Source of the DNA: an uncultured Lachnospiraceae bacterium
GTDB lineage: Bacteria; Bacillota; Clostridia; Lachnospirales; Lachnospiraceae
Reading direction: 5' to 3'
DNA length: 6,496 nucleotides
NCBI GenBank assembly: GCA_937915975.1
Contig: CALGGL010000354.1
Coordinates: forward strand, 1-6,496
Shown here: positions 1-6,412 of the stretch, piece by piece
Layout of the letters: each line of letters opens with the position of its first letter
Position numbering within the stretch: the first letter of the stretch is position 1
Made by a program: the position numbers and the translations under genes
Notes under the pieces: model-generated
The model's database searches: none
Seen by the model: the letters and a program-made list of their open reading frames with translations, nothing else
What the model was told of the DNA's origin: nothing

Positions 1-336
1 TTTATAAGAATATAATACTCTATTTTTGATATATTTTTCAAAAGTTTTAAGAAATCTTACTAACAAATTATTTTTGACTTCTTCTTTATTATTTAATGCT
101 TTTAAGAAACTGATTGACTTTTCGTTTGGTTTTTGTTCAATTTTTAATTTCTTTTTATGTATAGATTTAATTATATGAAATCTAATATTTTTTTTAATTA
201 ATTTTTTTTCATTTATTTTTTTACAATATATTCTCCCACCAACTGTTTTAGTTCTTGATAAATTTACAAAAAATAATTTTAAAAAATAAATACGATTTTT
301 ATAAATAATCTTTTCTATTATACCTTCTCGTGTCAT
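1..336 (-). CDS. Partial, extremely AT-rich hypothetical gene (N-terminal 112 codons)
   Basis: An uninterrupted minus-strand frame runs from the ATG at 334-336 to the window edge, 112 codons with no stop. The C-terminus lies outside. An in-frame TAG at 340-342 means the start cannot lie further upstream. A hand count gives 57 G/C in 336 bases (17%), against roughly 40% in the neighbouring flagellar genes. In DNA this AT-rich, stops should appear about every ten codons, so the open frame argues for real coding. The product is very basic and rich in Lys, Ile, Asn and Phe. It begins MTREGIIEKIIYKN, with a hydrophobic patch (YFLKLFFV) near residues 17-24. No signal peptide, catalytic motif or family is recognised. 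The upstream Shine-Dalgarno is poor (GAG/TTAGG close to the ATG). It starts 57 bases after the flgJ stop in the same direction, with no terminator visible between, so read-through is possible. The composition suggests recent acquisition. It could also be a decaying gene. Confidence 0.5.
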   Translation of the reverse strand, partial: MTREGIIEKIIYKNRIYFLKLFFVNLSRTKTVGGRIYCKKINEKKLIKKNIRFHIIKSIHKKKLKIEQKPNEKSISFLKALNNKEEVKNNLLVRFLKTFEKYIKNRVLYSYK

Positions 337-393
337 AACCTAACTCAAATTTCTATATATAATCCAAAGCTGTTCATCCCGGTTTATGATGTA

Positions 394-813
394 TTATTCT
401 TTTACTGAAATGTTTTCAGCAGCCTTTTCGGCATCGCTTATTGATGTATCGGTAGAAGCAGCTATATCTGATGTATCTATGGTTTGCGGCATATTGTTCT
501 TCATAGCCTCATAGAGCTGTCTGGCAAGTCCGATTCCGCCCTGGTCGGAAACCGCCTGAGCATACTGCTGAATTCGCATATCGCCGAACATTTTCTCGTA
601 ATCACCCTTTTCGTCATCAGCTCTCATAACAGTATTTTCCATTGATTTATAGACCTGCTCAACCATATAAGCCTCAAACTGCTTACAGGCCTCCATCATC
701 TCAGCATCTGTCGGCTGTGTGGATTTATTTTTATTTTGAAACGTTTTCTCTACATCCGACTGACGGGTAGAATTAATTATAGAAGAATAATCTGTTGTTC
801 CTATAACATCCAT
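394..813 (-). CDS. flgJ: FlgJ-type flagellar rod-binding protein (rod cap domain only)
   Basis: A 139-residue protein whose middle (about 36-105) matches the FlgJ N-terminal rod-binding domain. Visible features are ACKQFEAYMVEQVYKSM (42-58), an acidic stretch before MFGDMRIQQYA (75-85), and GGIGLARQLYEAM (92-104). In this family the domain caps and helps assemble the growing rod in the cell wall. Proteobacterial FlgJ carries an additional C-terminal muramidase. Here the tail after about residue 108 is a short Thr/Ser/Asp/Ala-rich extension with no catalytic domain, which is usual for Firmicutes, so wall-opening activity must come from elsewhere. There is no signal peptide, consistent with export through the flagellar type III apparatus. 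The ATG at 811-813 has AAGGAG eight bases upstream. It lies 26 bases after flgG and ends the flagellar part of the operon. No hairpin terminator is evident downstream in 337-393. Confidence 0.9.
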   Translation of the reverse strand: MDVIGTTDYSSIINSTRQSDVEKTFQNKNKSTQPTDAEMMEACKQFEAYMVEQVYKSMENTVMRADDEKGDYEKMFGDMRIQQYAQAVSDQGGIGLARQLYEAMKNNMPQTIDTSDIAASTDTSISDAEKAAENISVKE

Positions 814-839
814 AGCGATTTCTCCTTATATGGTTCCAA

Positions 840-1667
840 CTATCTCAAGTTATTTGCCTGCTGCATCATTTCATCAGTTGCCTGTATAGCCTTTGAATTC
901 ATTTCATAGGCTCTCTGTGCCACGATGAGGTTAACCATTTCATTTGCTACATCTACGTTTGAACCTTCTCTGTAGAACTGATGTGTCTTACTTGGAGTAA
1001 GTGTTGCATTTCCCTGTTCTGCCACCGCATCGCCGGATGCAAGTGTTACCGAGAAGTTATTATTTCCTTCTTTATGTAAGCCCGCAGGATTGTTGAACTG
1101 ATATAATCCGAGTCTTACTTCCTGACCGTTATTTAACAGCGGCTGGAAGTTTCCGTCATCTCCCGCAAAACCGATTCTTCCGTTATCATCTATCTGTACA
1201 TCTGTTGCCACCCTGTTAAGCGGAAACAGGATATTGTTACCGTTTGTATCAAGCACCGGATATCCGTCTGAGGTACAAAGGAGATTACCGTTTGCCGTCG
1301 GTGAAACTATAAAGTTTCCGTCTCTTGTATATTGGAGCTCACCGTTTATGGTTCTTACCTGGAAGAAACCGTCTCCTTCGATAGCTATTGCAAACGGATC
1401 CTCAGTTGCAAGAAGCTCACCCTGGGTAAACATACTTGTAATAGCCGCAGTTCTTGAACCGAGTCCTACCTCTGCGGCAACAGGCTTCAAATCACCGGCA
1501 TTATTGGTGGATTTTGACTGGAGATTCTGGTATAAAAGAGATTTAAAGCTTGCCTGCTGTGTCTTATATCCTGAAGTATTAACGTTTGCCACATTATTTG
1601 CTATTGTATCTACATTTGTCTGCTGTGCTCTCATTCCTGATGCAGCAGTCCATAATGAACGCATCAT
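840..1667 (-). CDS. flgG: Flagellar distal rod protein FlgG (FlhP in Bacillus)
   Basis: A 275-residue hook–basal-body protein of the FlgG type, forming the distal rod between proximal rod and hook. The N-terminal rod signature is at 1-35 (SLWTAASGMRAQQ, then TIANNVANVNTSGYK). A FlgG/FlgE-like central region follows, with EGDGFFQV at 97-104 and YTRDGNF at 113-119. The C-terminal coiled-coil region (about 236-273) carries NVDVANEMVNLIVAQRAYEM followed by SKAIQATDEMM, the classic terminal motif of FlgG. Length is slightly above the usual 260-265 residues. There is no cleavable signal, as expected for type III-exported axial proteins. The frame opens with two Met codons. GGGAGG lies nine bases upstream of the first, so 1667 is kept, but the second Met is equally possible. 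It is preceded by an 87-base gap that contains a SigD-like promoter, and is followed 26 bases later by flgJ. The FlgG versus FlhP name is a matter of convention. Confidence 0.93.
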   Translation of the reverse strand: MMRSLWTAASGMRAQQTNVDTIANNVANVNTSGYKTQQASFKSLLYQNLQSKSTNNAGDLKPVAAEVGLGSRTAAITSMFTQGELLATEDPFAIAIEGDGFFQVRTINGELQYTRDGNFIVSPTANGNLLCTSDGYPVLDTNGNNILFPLNRVATDVQIDDNGRIGFAGDDGNFQPLLNNGQEVRLGLYQFNNPAGLHKEGNNNFSVTLASGDAVAEQGNATLTPSKTHQFYREGSNVDVANEMVNLIVAQRAYEMNSKAIQATDEMMQQANNLR

Positions 1668-1725
1668 AATCCTGTACCTCCCGACTCTTTATATCTGATA
1701 ATCCAAATTCAATCATCTAATTGTT

Positions 1726-1752
1726 TTATCGGCTTATTTTTCTATGTCTTAA
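1726..1752 (-). promoter_or_regulatory. Candidate sigma-28 (SigD/FliA) promoter upstream of flgG
   Basis: On the minus strand an exact GCCGATAA (1726-1733) is the flagellar sigma-28 -10 element. Upstream lies TTAAG (1748-1752). Taken as TAAG it is 14 bases from the -10, taken as TTAA 15 bases, against the consensus TAAA with about 15. The site sits directly after the flhO stop codon in the longest gap of the operon and points at flgG. Transcription would start near 1719, giving a leader of about 50 bases. The -35 match is only partial. Confidence 0.55.
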
Positions 1753-1754
1753 CC

Positions 1755-2534
1755 TTATACCTGACCGATAGTTACTGTTTTTTCAAGTATGTCATCCAAT
1801 GTCTGAACCATCTTCTGGTTAGTCTCATATGCACGGGTTATGGCTATCATATCAACCATTTCCGTAACCATATTAACATTGGACATTTCAAGATACCCTT
1901 GGGTAAGTGTTGCATTGGCAGGGATCTGTGTTGCTCCGTCTACTGCCTCATACATATTCTCACCATAGCTTGACAGGTATTCATAGCTTTCAAAATCAGT
2001 AAGTCCTATGGTTGCAACGTAATTATTATCTGCATATATATCACCGTTTTCGCCTATTGCAACATCTACGAAATTGGCATTTGGTATCTGTATAGGGTTA
2101 CCGTTTTCATCAAGTACGGAATCTCCGTCCTTAGTCTGAAGGAAGCCCTCCTTGGTAACGGTAAAATCTCCGTCTCTGGTATATCTGATATGTGCATTTC
2201 CTTCTTTATCTATCATTCTTATGGTAAAAAAGCCCGAACCGCCTATAGCCACATTATACACATCTCCGGTTTCCCTGAAGCCGCCCTGGGACATATCATA
2301 GAAAGTTTCACCGATTTTGGTACCCAGCGCAACGCCGCCTATACCTCTTTTAATATTCGGTCCCTCCGTATTATCGTCAATCTTAACAGCAAGCTGTCTT
2401 GCAAAGGATTGGGATGTAGCATCGATTTTCTTGAATCCGGTTGTGTCCGCATTTGCCATGTTGTTGGTTACAACATCCATACGTCTTTCTTCATTTCTAA
2501 GTCCCGTCCACGCTGTATATAGGCCTCTTACCAT
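1755..2534 (-). CDS. flhO: Flagellar rod protein, FlgF/FlgG family (FlhO-like)
   Basis: A 259-residue flagellar basal-body rod protein, first of two related rod genes. The N-terminal rod motif spans about 4-36 (GLYTAWTGLRNEERRMDVV, then NNMANADTTGFKK). The central domain has GGSGFFTIR at 98-106 and RYTRDGDF at 117-124. The C-terminal domain (about 218-250) has NVNMVTEMVDMIAITRAYET and QKMVQTLDDIL. Position between mbl and a second FlgG-type gene matches flhO in Bacillus, whose product is a rod component equivalent to FlgF. Sequence alone fits FlgF or FlgG. There is no signal peptide, so export is presumably through the flagellar type III apparatus. The ATG at 2534 has AAGGAG seven bases upstream. 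Only 17 bases separate it from the mbl TAG stop, so co-transcription with mbl is likely. It is clearly paralogous to the following flgG but diverged. Confidence 0.9.
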   Translation of the reverse strand: MVRGLYTAWTGLRNEERRMDVVTNNMANADTTGFKKIDATSQSFARQLAVKIDDNTEGPNIKRGIGGVALGTKIGETFYDMSQGGFRETGDVYNVAIGGSGFFTIRMIDKEGNAHIRYTRDGDFTVTKEGFLQTKDGDSVLDENGNPIQIPNANFVDVAIGENGDIYADNNYVATIGLTDFESYEYLSSYGENMYEAVDGATQIPANATLTQGYLEMSNVNMVTEMVDMIAITRAYETNQKMVQTLDDILEKTVTIGQV

Positions 2535-2551
2535 ACAATCACTCCTTAAAT

Positions 2552-3541
2552 CTACTTTTTCTCGCTTAAAAATTCAATATACTTGCCTGTTCCTATGGCA
2601 ACCGCCGTAAGCGGTTCCTCGGCTGTCATGGTGGTTATACCTGTATTTTCCTCTATAAGCTCTTCAAGTCCATGGAGTAATGAACCGCCTCCCGTGAGGA
2701 CAATTCCCCTGTCGGCTATGTCAGCCGCAAGCTCCGGAGGTGTTCTTTCAAGAACCGAATGAACCGCATCCACTATCTGTGCGGTTACCTCTCTTAATGC
2801 TTCCTCAGTCTCATCCGAGGATACCGTCACCGTCTTCGGAAGTCCGGTAACAAGGTTTCTTCCTCTTATATCCATGGTTATATTTTCAGGTCTCTTATAA
2901 CAGGTACCGATATTAATCTTTATCTCTTCCGCGGTCCGTTCACCTATGAGAAGGTTGTGTCTTTTCCTCATAAATCTTACTATCGCCTCATCAAAGTCGT
3001 CACCGGCAACTTTTATAGAGGTTCCGACAACTGTTCCCTCAAGTGATATAACCGCTATATCGGAGGTTCCTCCTCCTATATCTACTATCATGTTTCCGCA
3101 AGGTCTTGATATATCTATTCCTGCACCTATTGCTGCCGCAACCGGCTCTTCTATTATATATACATCTCTTGCTCCTGCCTGATAGGTGGCGTACTCTACC
3201 GCTTTTTTCTCAACCTCGGTTACTCCCGAAGGTACACAGACGCTTATTCTCGGTCTTCTTCCGAAAAAGCTTTTACCTACCGCCTTTTGGATGAAATACT
3301 TAAGCATCTTCTCAGTAATAGTAGAATCAGAAATAACCCCATGCCTAAGCGGCCTTACAGCCACTATATTGCCCGGGGTCCTTCCCAACATCAGCCTGGC
3401 TTCCTCGCCAATAGCTTTTATTCTATCTGCATCTCTGTCGTATGCTACGACAGACGGTTCTCTCAAAACTACGCCCTTGCCCTTTACATAAACAAGTACG
3501 CTGGCTGTTCCCAAATCTATACCTATATCCGAACTTGCCAT
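2552..3541 (-). CDS. mbl: Actin-like cell-shape protein Mbl/MreB
   Basis: A 329-residue bacterial actin of the MreB family, of the size of Mbl. Nucleotide-binding elements are in order: phosphate-1 DIGIDLGTAS (5-14), EEPVAAAIGAG (131-141), phosphate-2 VDIGGGTSDIAVISL (153-167), IGERTAEEIKI (199-209), and the adenosine motif GIVLTGGGSLLHGLEEL (279-295). KGKGVVLREPSVVAYD (20-35) and LERTPPELAADI (264-275) are very close to Bacillus Mbl. The hydrophobic loop SFFG (91-94) sits where MreB proteins insert into the membrane. In the family these ATP-dependent filaments lie under the membrane and organise the peptidoglycan elongation machinery. The ATG at 3541 has AAAGGAG about six bases upstream, and the stop is TAG. 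The flanking flhO–flhP order is the Bacillus mbl arrangement, supporting Mbl rather than the MreBCD-operon paralogue. No mreC or mreD is present. No key residue appears missing. Confidence 0.93.
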   Translation of the reverse strand: MASSDIGIDLGTASVLVYVKGKGVVLREPSVVAYDRDADRIKAIGEEARLMLGRTPGNIVAVRPLRHGVISDSTITEKMLKYFIQKAVGKSFFGRRPRISVCVPSGVTEVEKKAVEYATYQAGARDVYIIEEPVAAAIGAGIDISRPCGNMIVDIGGGTSDIAVISLEGTVVGTSIKVAGDDFDEAIVRFMRKRHNLLIGERTAEEIKINIGTCYKRPENITMDIRGRNLVTGLPKTVTVSSDETEEALREVTAQIVDAVHSVLERTPPELAADIADRGIVLTGGGSLLHGLEELIEENTGITTMTAEEPLTAVAIGTGKYIEFLSEKK

Positions 3542-3581
3542 CGTTTACTCCTTTCCCGCTATCATATATATCGTCAATATT

Positions 3582-5354
3582 TTATAAATCATTAGCTTTT
3601 CTTAAAATTATCAGTGATGCCGGCTCACCCTCAAGCCATTCCATCTTTATCTCTGTGATATCCATTATCTGGTCGAGCTTCTCTATATAGCTTCTCCAGT
3701 TTGTCACCTTTTCCTGATTCATAAAAGGCTTTCTCATAGTGGATATACTGTCAAATCTGTCATGCAAATCATTAATAAGCATTCTGCTGTCCATACCGAG
3801 GAAATCACATCCCACGAGCTCATTCATCTTTTTATTGGCAAACAATACCTCACCGGAATATGCATCCCTTACAAATACACCCACTTCAAAATTATTGTAT
3901 GTTTCTATCAAATGTTTATTCACATTTCTTATATTATCATCACCCACGGCATTTTCTATCATGTTCTGAATTATGAGTGAAATACTCTTTAAAAACCTTA
4001 AATCCTCCTTGGAAAAAACTCTTTCGTTTCTGTCCTCGGCAAAGAACACTACCCCGTTAAGCTTACCTTTCATATAGATAGGATATGCAACAACCGCCTT
4101 GAGATTGTAACGCATTATACTGAGCTTTGTTTCTCTTGTGTAGTTGGCATTATCCACAAGATGTATGCCGCCGCCGTTTTTTATATTCTGTTCTACTATA
4201 TACATATTTTCCGATAAGGTTTCCAATAAATCGGAATCCGGCTGTCTTCCGGTTATATTAAAGTAATTTCTTATCTTATATTCCTTGACATTATGCTTCG
4301 AGCGCGTATATACAAATGCCTCGCCGAGATTAAGATGATTGCAGACCTCGCCGAGAGTTTCTTCAATTACTTCATTTATGGAGTTATAAAGATTGCTGTT
4401 AATCTTTGAAAGCGCATTGGTCATAATGTTCTGACCGGCGAGCTCCTCACGAAGCTTGGCACCTACACCCTTAGTCTTGGCTATCTCTATCTCTGCGGCA
4501 AGCTTCTTTTCAACATAATCCGATATAAATTCCGCTACATCGCAAAAGTCATGAAAATAAGCTTTCAGCCTTTCATTTTCCCCTTCTGAAAATGCACCGA
4601 CTACCCATATAGCATTTATCTTCTTATTCATCCATATCGGCGCAGCCATAACATTTCCACCGCTTGTAAGCGTCATCGGCCTAACGGTAGGCTCCTCTGT
4701 TTCAAGCATTTCTTCCTTTAAAATATTGAAGCTTTCCTGATACTTTGGATTTTCAAATATGTCATAGAAAACGCCAAGGTTGGCATCCGGTCCCGTTGGA
4801 TTATATATCATTTTTCCATCAAGACCAACATAGACAGAATAAAGACCGGTAATATCAGAAAATGCTCTTAACGCATCCTCAAGCTTTTCATCATTTTTGA
4901 TAAGCTCAAAGCCCTCTTCTAAATCAGCATTCTTCTTATGTTTCTTAAGCCCATCCTGTTTTTTCTTCTTATCCTTCTTATCTTCCTTCTTGGAAATATA
5001 ATATTCCAATATTATATTGCCATCTTTTCCTTCAGATATACTTACTTCGTTGGTAACATCATAAACCTCGGCATCATCCCCCACCATTCGATAGCTGTGA
5101 GCATAGTCCTTGACCTTTGTGTCTATGGCGTCTTTAATTACTGCCTTAACCTTATCCCTATCCTCCGGGAAAATGTAATCATCCGTAAGCTTTAAGCCCT
5201 TTGTGATCATCTCCGGATTCATACCGATTATCGACGCATTAGGAGAAATGTATTTCAAAGTAAATTTGCCGTCATCAGGCGTATATTCTTTTACAACTAC
5301 TACATAGCCTGACTTGCTTATAGCTTTTAAAAGATATTTATTTTCAAAAAGCAT
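3582..5354 (-). CDS. Multi-sensor protein: PAS – polybasic linker – PocR-like – GAF – PAS, no output domain
   Basis: A 590-residue soluble protein with sensory modules only. Residues about 15-120 look like a PAS domain (YISPNASIIG at 35-44, IFPEDRDKV at 61-69). Residues 122-141 hold 12 lysines. Residues about 145-290 resemble a PocR-type ligand-binding domain (LEDALRAFSDITGLYSVYV at 158-176, GLDGKMIYNPTG at 177-188, WVVGAF at 250-255). A short coiled-coil linker (about 280-325) leads to a GAF domain at about 320-468 (VVAYPIYMKGKLNGVVFF at 421-438, FSKEDLRFLKSI at 447-458). A final PAS-like domain covers about 483-586 (YNNFEVGVFVRDAYSGEVLF, EWLEGEPASLIILRK). No GGDEF, EAL, kinase, methyl-accepting or DNA-binding motif and no membrane segment is seen. 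The start at 5354 is chosen for the perfect AGGAGG nine bases upstream. The Met 12 codons earlier has no such site. It is first in the mbl–flagellar unit, 40 bases before mbl. Domain calls are from pattern and the PocR-like one is the least certain. Signal and partner are unknown. Confidence 0.82.
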   Translation of the reverse strand: MLFENKYLLKAISKSGYVVVVKEYTPDDGKFTLKYISPNASIIGMNPEMITKGLKLTDDYIFPEDRDKVKAVIKDAIDTKVKDYAHSYRMVGDDAEVYDVTNEVSISEGKDGNIILEYYISKKEDKKDKKKKQDGLKKHKKNADLEEGFELIKNDEKLEDALRAFSDITGLYSVYVGLDGKMIYNPTGPDANLGVFYDIFENPKYQESFNILKEEMLETEEPTVRPMTLTSGGNVMAAPIWMNKKINAIWVVGAFSEGENERLKAYFHDFCDVAEFISDYVEKKLAAEIEIAKTKGVGAKLREELAGQNIMTNALSKINSNLYNSINEVIEETLGEVCNHLNLGEAFVYTRSKHNVKEYKIRNYFNITGRQPDSDLLETLSENMYIVEQNIKNGGGIHLVDNANYTRETKLSIMRYNLKAVVAYPIYMKGKLNGVVFFAEDRNERVFSKEDLRFLKSISLIIQNMIENAVGDDNIRNVNKHLIETYNNFEVGVFVRDAYSGEVLFANKKMNELVGCDFLGMDSRMLINDLHDRFDSISTMRKPFMNQEKVTNWRSYIEKLDQIMDITEIKMEWLEGEPASLIILRKANDL

Positions 5355-5363
5355 GTTCTCTCT

Positions 5364-5369
5364 CCTCCT
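5364..5369 (-). promoter_or_regulatory. Ribosome binding site fixing the start of the sensor gene
   Basis: A perfect AGGAGG on the minus strand lies nine bases before the ATG at 5352-5354. It falls inside the alternative, longer frame that opens at 5390, and this favours the shorter 590-residue protein. Confidence 0.8.
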
Positions 5370-5396
5370 ATCACTATTTTCTTGTAACATACCCTA

Positions 5397-5402
5397 ATTA
5401 TA
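5397..5402 (-). promoter_or_regulatory. Candidate -10 element for the sensor–mbl–flagellar unit
   Basis: A consensus TATAAT on the minus strand lies in an AT-rich gap between the upstream terminator and the sensor gene, where a new promoter is expected. The best -35 at 17 bases is poor (ATGTAA, 3 of 6). Transcription would begin near 5390, giving a leader of about 36 bases. The -10 may be chance in such AT-rich DNA. Confidence 0.4.
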
Positions 5403-5440
5403 TAAAATATTCATTTCTTTTACATTACATTTTTTGTTAT

Positions 5441-5474
5441 AAAATGGCTGCTGCACAAGACTATGCAGCAGCCA
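5441..5474 (-). terminator. Intrinsic terminator after the DivIVA-like gene
   Basis: An 11-bp perfect inverted repeat (TGGCTGCTGCA, 8-base loop, TGCAGCAGCCA; arms 5464-5474 and 5445-5455) is followed on the minus strand by TTTTAT. It begins 26 bases after the stop of the coiled-coil gene and separates it from the sensor–mbl–flagellar unit. There is no T-run on the plus-strand side, so it acts only for minus-strand transcripts. Confidence 0.85.
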
Positions 5475-5499
5475 CATGATAAATTATCTTATCTATAAA

Positions 5500-6318
5500 T
5501 TATCTTTCCAAATCAGGGAATGCCTGATCTGCAACTGTCTTGGTTTCATTACATGCCGTAACAACATTTTCAACAGACTTAAGAAGTGTAGACATATACT
5601 CACTTACACTCTCGCATTCTCTCTTAACAGACATCCTTGTATTGTAAGCCTCAACTCTTGCCTGATTTTTCATCTCCTCACACTCTGCATTTGTCTGCTC
5701 CGTAAGGACACGGCAATTATATTCGGTCTCTTCTCTAAGTGTATCTGTTTCTTCCTTTGTTGTACGCTTTAATTCTTCACAATCAGCATAGGTAGTCTCT
5801 CTTAATTCCTGACATGCGCTCTGTGTCTCAGAATTTAACTGGTCACATGAGGACTGGGTTTCATTACGGAGTCTCTCGCACTCGGCATTGGTTTCATCAG
5901 CAAGTCTCTGACATTCAGCATTGGTTTCGTCTGTAAGCTCCTTACACTCCTTCTGTGTCTGGGCCATAAGTGCATCTGCACTCTCTCTTGCCTGTAAAAG
6001 AGTTCTTGAAATAGACTCATATCTCATAGCTGACTCTTCTTCTCTTGCCTTGTATGTCTCTAACTGGTCTCTCATCTGGGTAATCTCGACCTGAAGCTCA
6101 TCATTTACATTTTTAAGATTGTCTATAGTACTGCTTGACTCATTTAAGTTTACTTCTCTCATAGTATGAAGATTCTTAACTGACTCGCTTAACTTAAGTA
6201 TATTATTTTTTAACTCCTCAACTTCCTTCTCATGCTCCTTGTTAAGATCCTCTACGTAAAGCTCCGTAGCTCTCTTATCATATCCACCAAATGATGCTGT
6301 TTTTATCTGTAACTCCAT
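5500..6318 (-). CDS. DivIVA-like coiled-coil protein with cysteine-bearing 11-residue repeats
   Basis: A 272-residue, almost entirely helical cytoplasmic protein. The N-terminus has ASFGGYDKRATELYVEDL (8-25), resembling the DivIVA membrane-targeting motif (FRGYD in Bacillus), but with Gly at position 11 where DivIVA has Arg. A coiled coil follows (about 26-95). MRYESISRTLLQARESADAL (98-117) matches the DivIVA segment that precedes its second coiled coil. Residues 120-240 form eleven 11-residue units of pattern T-x3-C-x2-L-x4. Cys occurs at 125, 136, 147, 158, 169, 180, 202, 213 and 235. The C-terminus (241-272) is short and ends FPDLER. The start at 6318 is supported by AAAGGGG ten bases upstream. 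A longer frame from 6441 would add 41 residues but overlaps the promoter. DivIVA-family proteins scaffold poles or septa by sensing membrane curvature. A role in cell shape or pole marking is inferred from that and from nearby mbl. It is a single-gene unit with its own promoter and terminator. Confidence 0.78.
   Translation of the reverse strand: MELQIKTASFGGYDKRATELYVEDLNKEHEKEVEELKNNILKLSESVKNLHTMREVNLNESSSTIDNLKNVNDELQVEITQMRDQLETYKAREEESAMRYESISRTLLQARESADALMAQTQKECKELTDETNAECQRLADETNAECERLRNETQSSCDQLNSETQSACQELRETTYADCEELKRTTKEETDTLREETEYNCRVLTEQTNAECEEMKNQARVEAYNTRMSVKRECESVSEYMSTLLKSVENVVTACNETKTVADQAFPDLER
5599..5961 (-). repeat. Eleven in-gene 33-base repeats encoding T-x3-C-x2-L-x4 units
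   Basis: The segment encodes residues 120-240 of the DivIVA-like protein as eleven consecutive 11-residue units without insertion or deletion. Thr is kept in nine consecutive units (121 to 209) and Leu in eight (128 to 205). Cys is present in nine of eleven units, replaced by Thr at 191 and Ala at 224. DNA similarity is clearest between the adjacent units near 5880-5935 (GCATTGGTTTC on the plus strand recurs). Elsewhere the units have diverged, so the register looks maintained by selection on the protein. Confidence 0.85.
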
Positions 6319-6328
6319 TTTGCATGTT

Positions 6329-6335
6329 CCCCTTT
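6329..6335 (-). promoter_or_regulatory. Ribosome binding site for the DivIVA-like gene
   Basis: AAAGGGG on the minus strand lies ten bases before the ATG at 6316-6318. An out-of-frame ATG sits between them, at only three bases' spacing, and is unlikely to be used. The site supports the 272-residue protein over the longer frame. Confidence 0.65.
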
Positions 6336-6412
6336 CAAAATTATAACGTTTATTCGTCCGTTCAGTTTCAAAAACATACGGCCACAATATCTTTGCAGCT
6401 TTTACTTTGCTC

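Noticed and set aside
295..336. Resemblance of MTREGIIEKIIYKN to the N-terminus of RecD2-type helicases
   Set aside because: Only about a dozen residues look alike. The expected continuation of that family is absent and the rest of the frame is unlike a helicase.
337..393. Terminator after flgJ
   Set aside because: No stable inverted repeat followed by a T-run was found on the minus strand in these 57 bases.
1234..1698. A 154-codon plus-strand frame opposite flgG
   Set aside because: It lies fully antisense to a strongly recognisable FlgG, has no family resemblance, and is typical of a shadow frame. The same holds for the other plus-strand frames across the window.
3572..3577. TTGACG on the minus strand as a -35 for mbl
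   Set aside because: No -10 hexamer lies 16-18 bases downstream. That position falls at the mbl ribosome binding site.
5355..5390. Longer start for the sensor protein (12 extra residues)
   Set aside because: No Shine-Dalgarno precedes 5390, the candidate transcript would begin about there, and a perfect AGGAGG is placed correctly for the Met at 5354.
5599..5961. CRISPR-like or noncoding tandem repeat
   Set aside because: The 33-base periodicity is the 11-residue protein repeat, in frame throughout, with no constant repeat and variable spacer structure.
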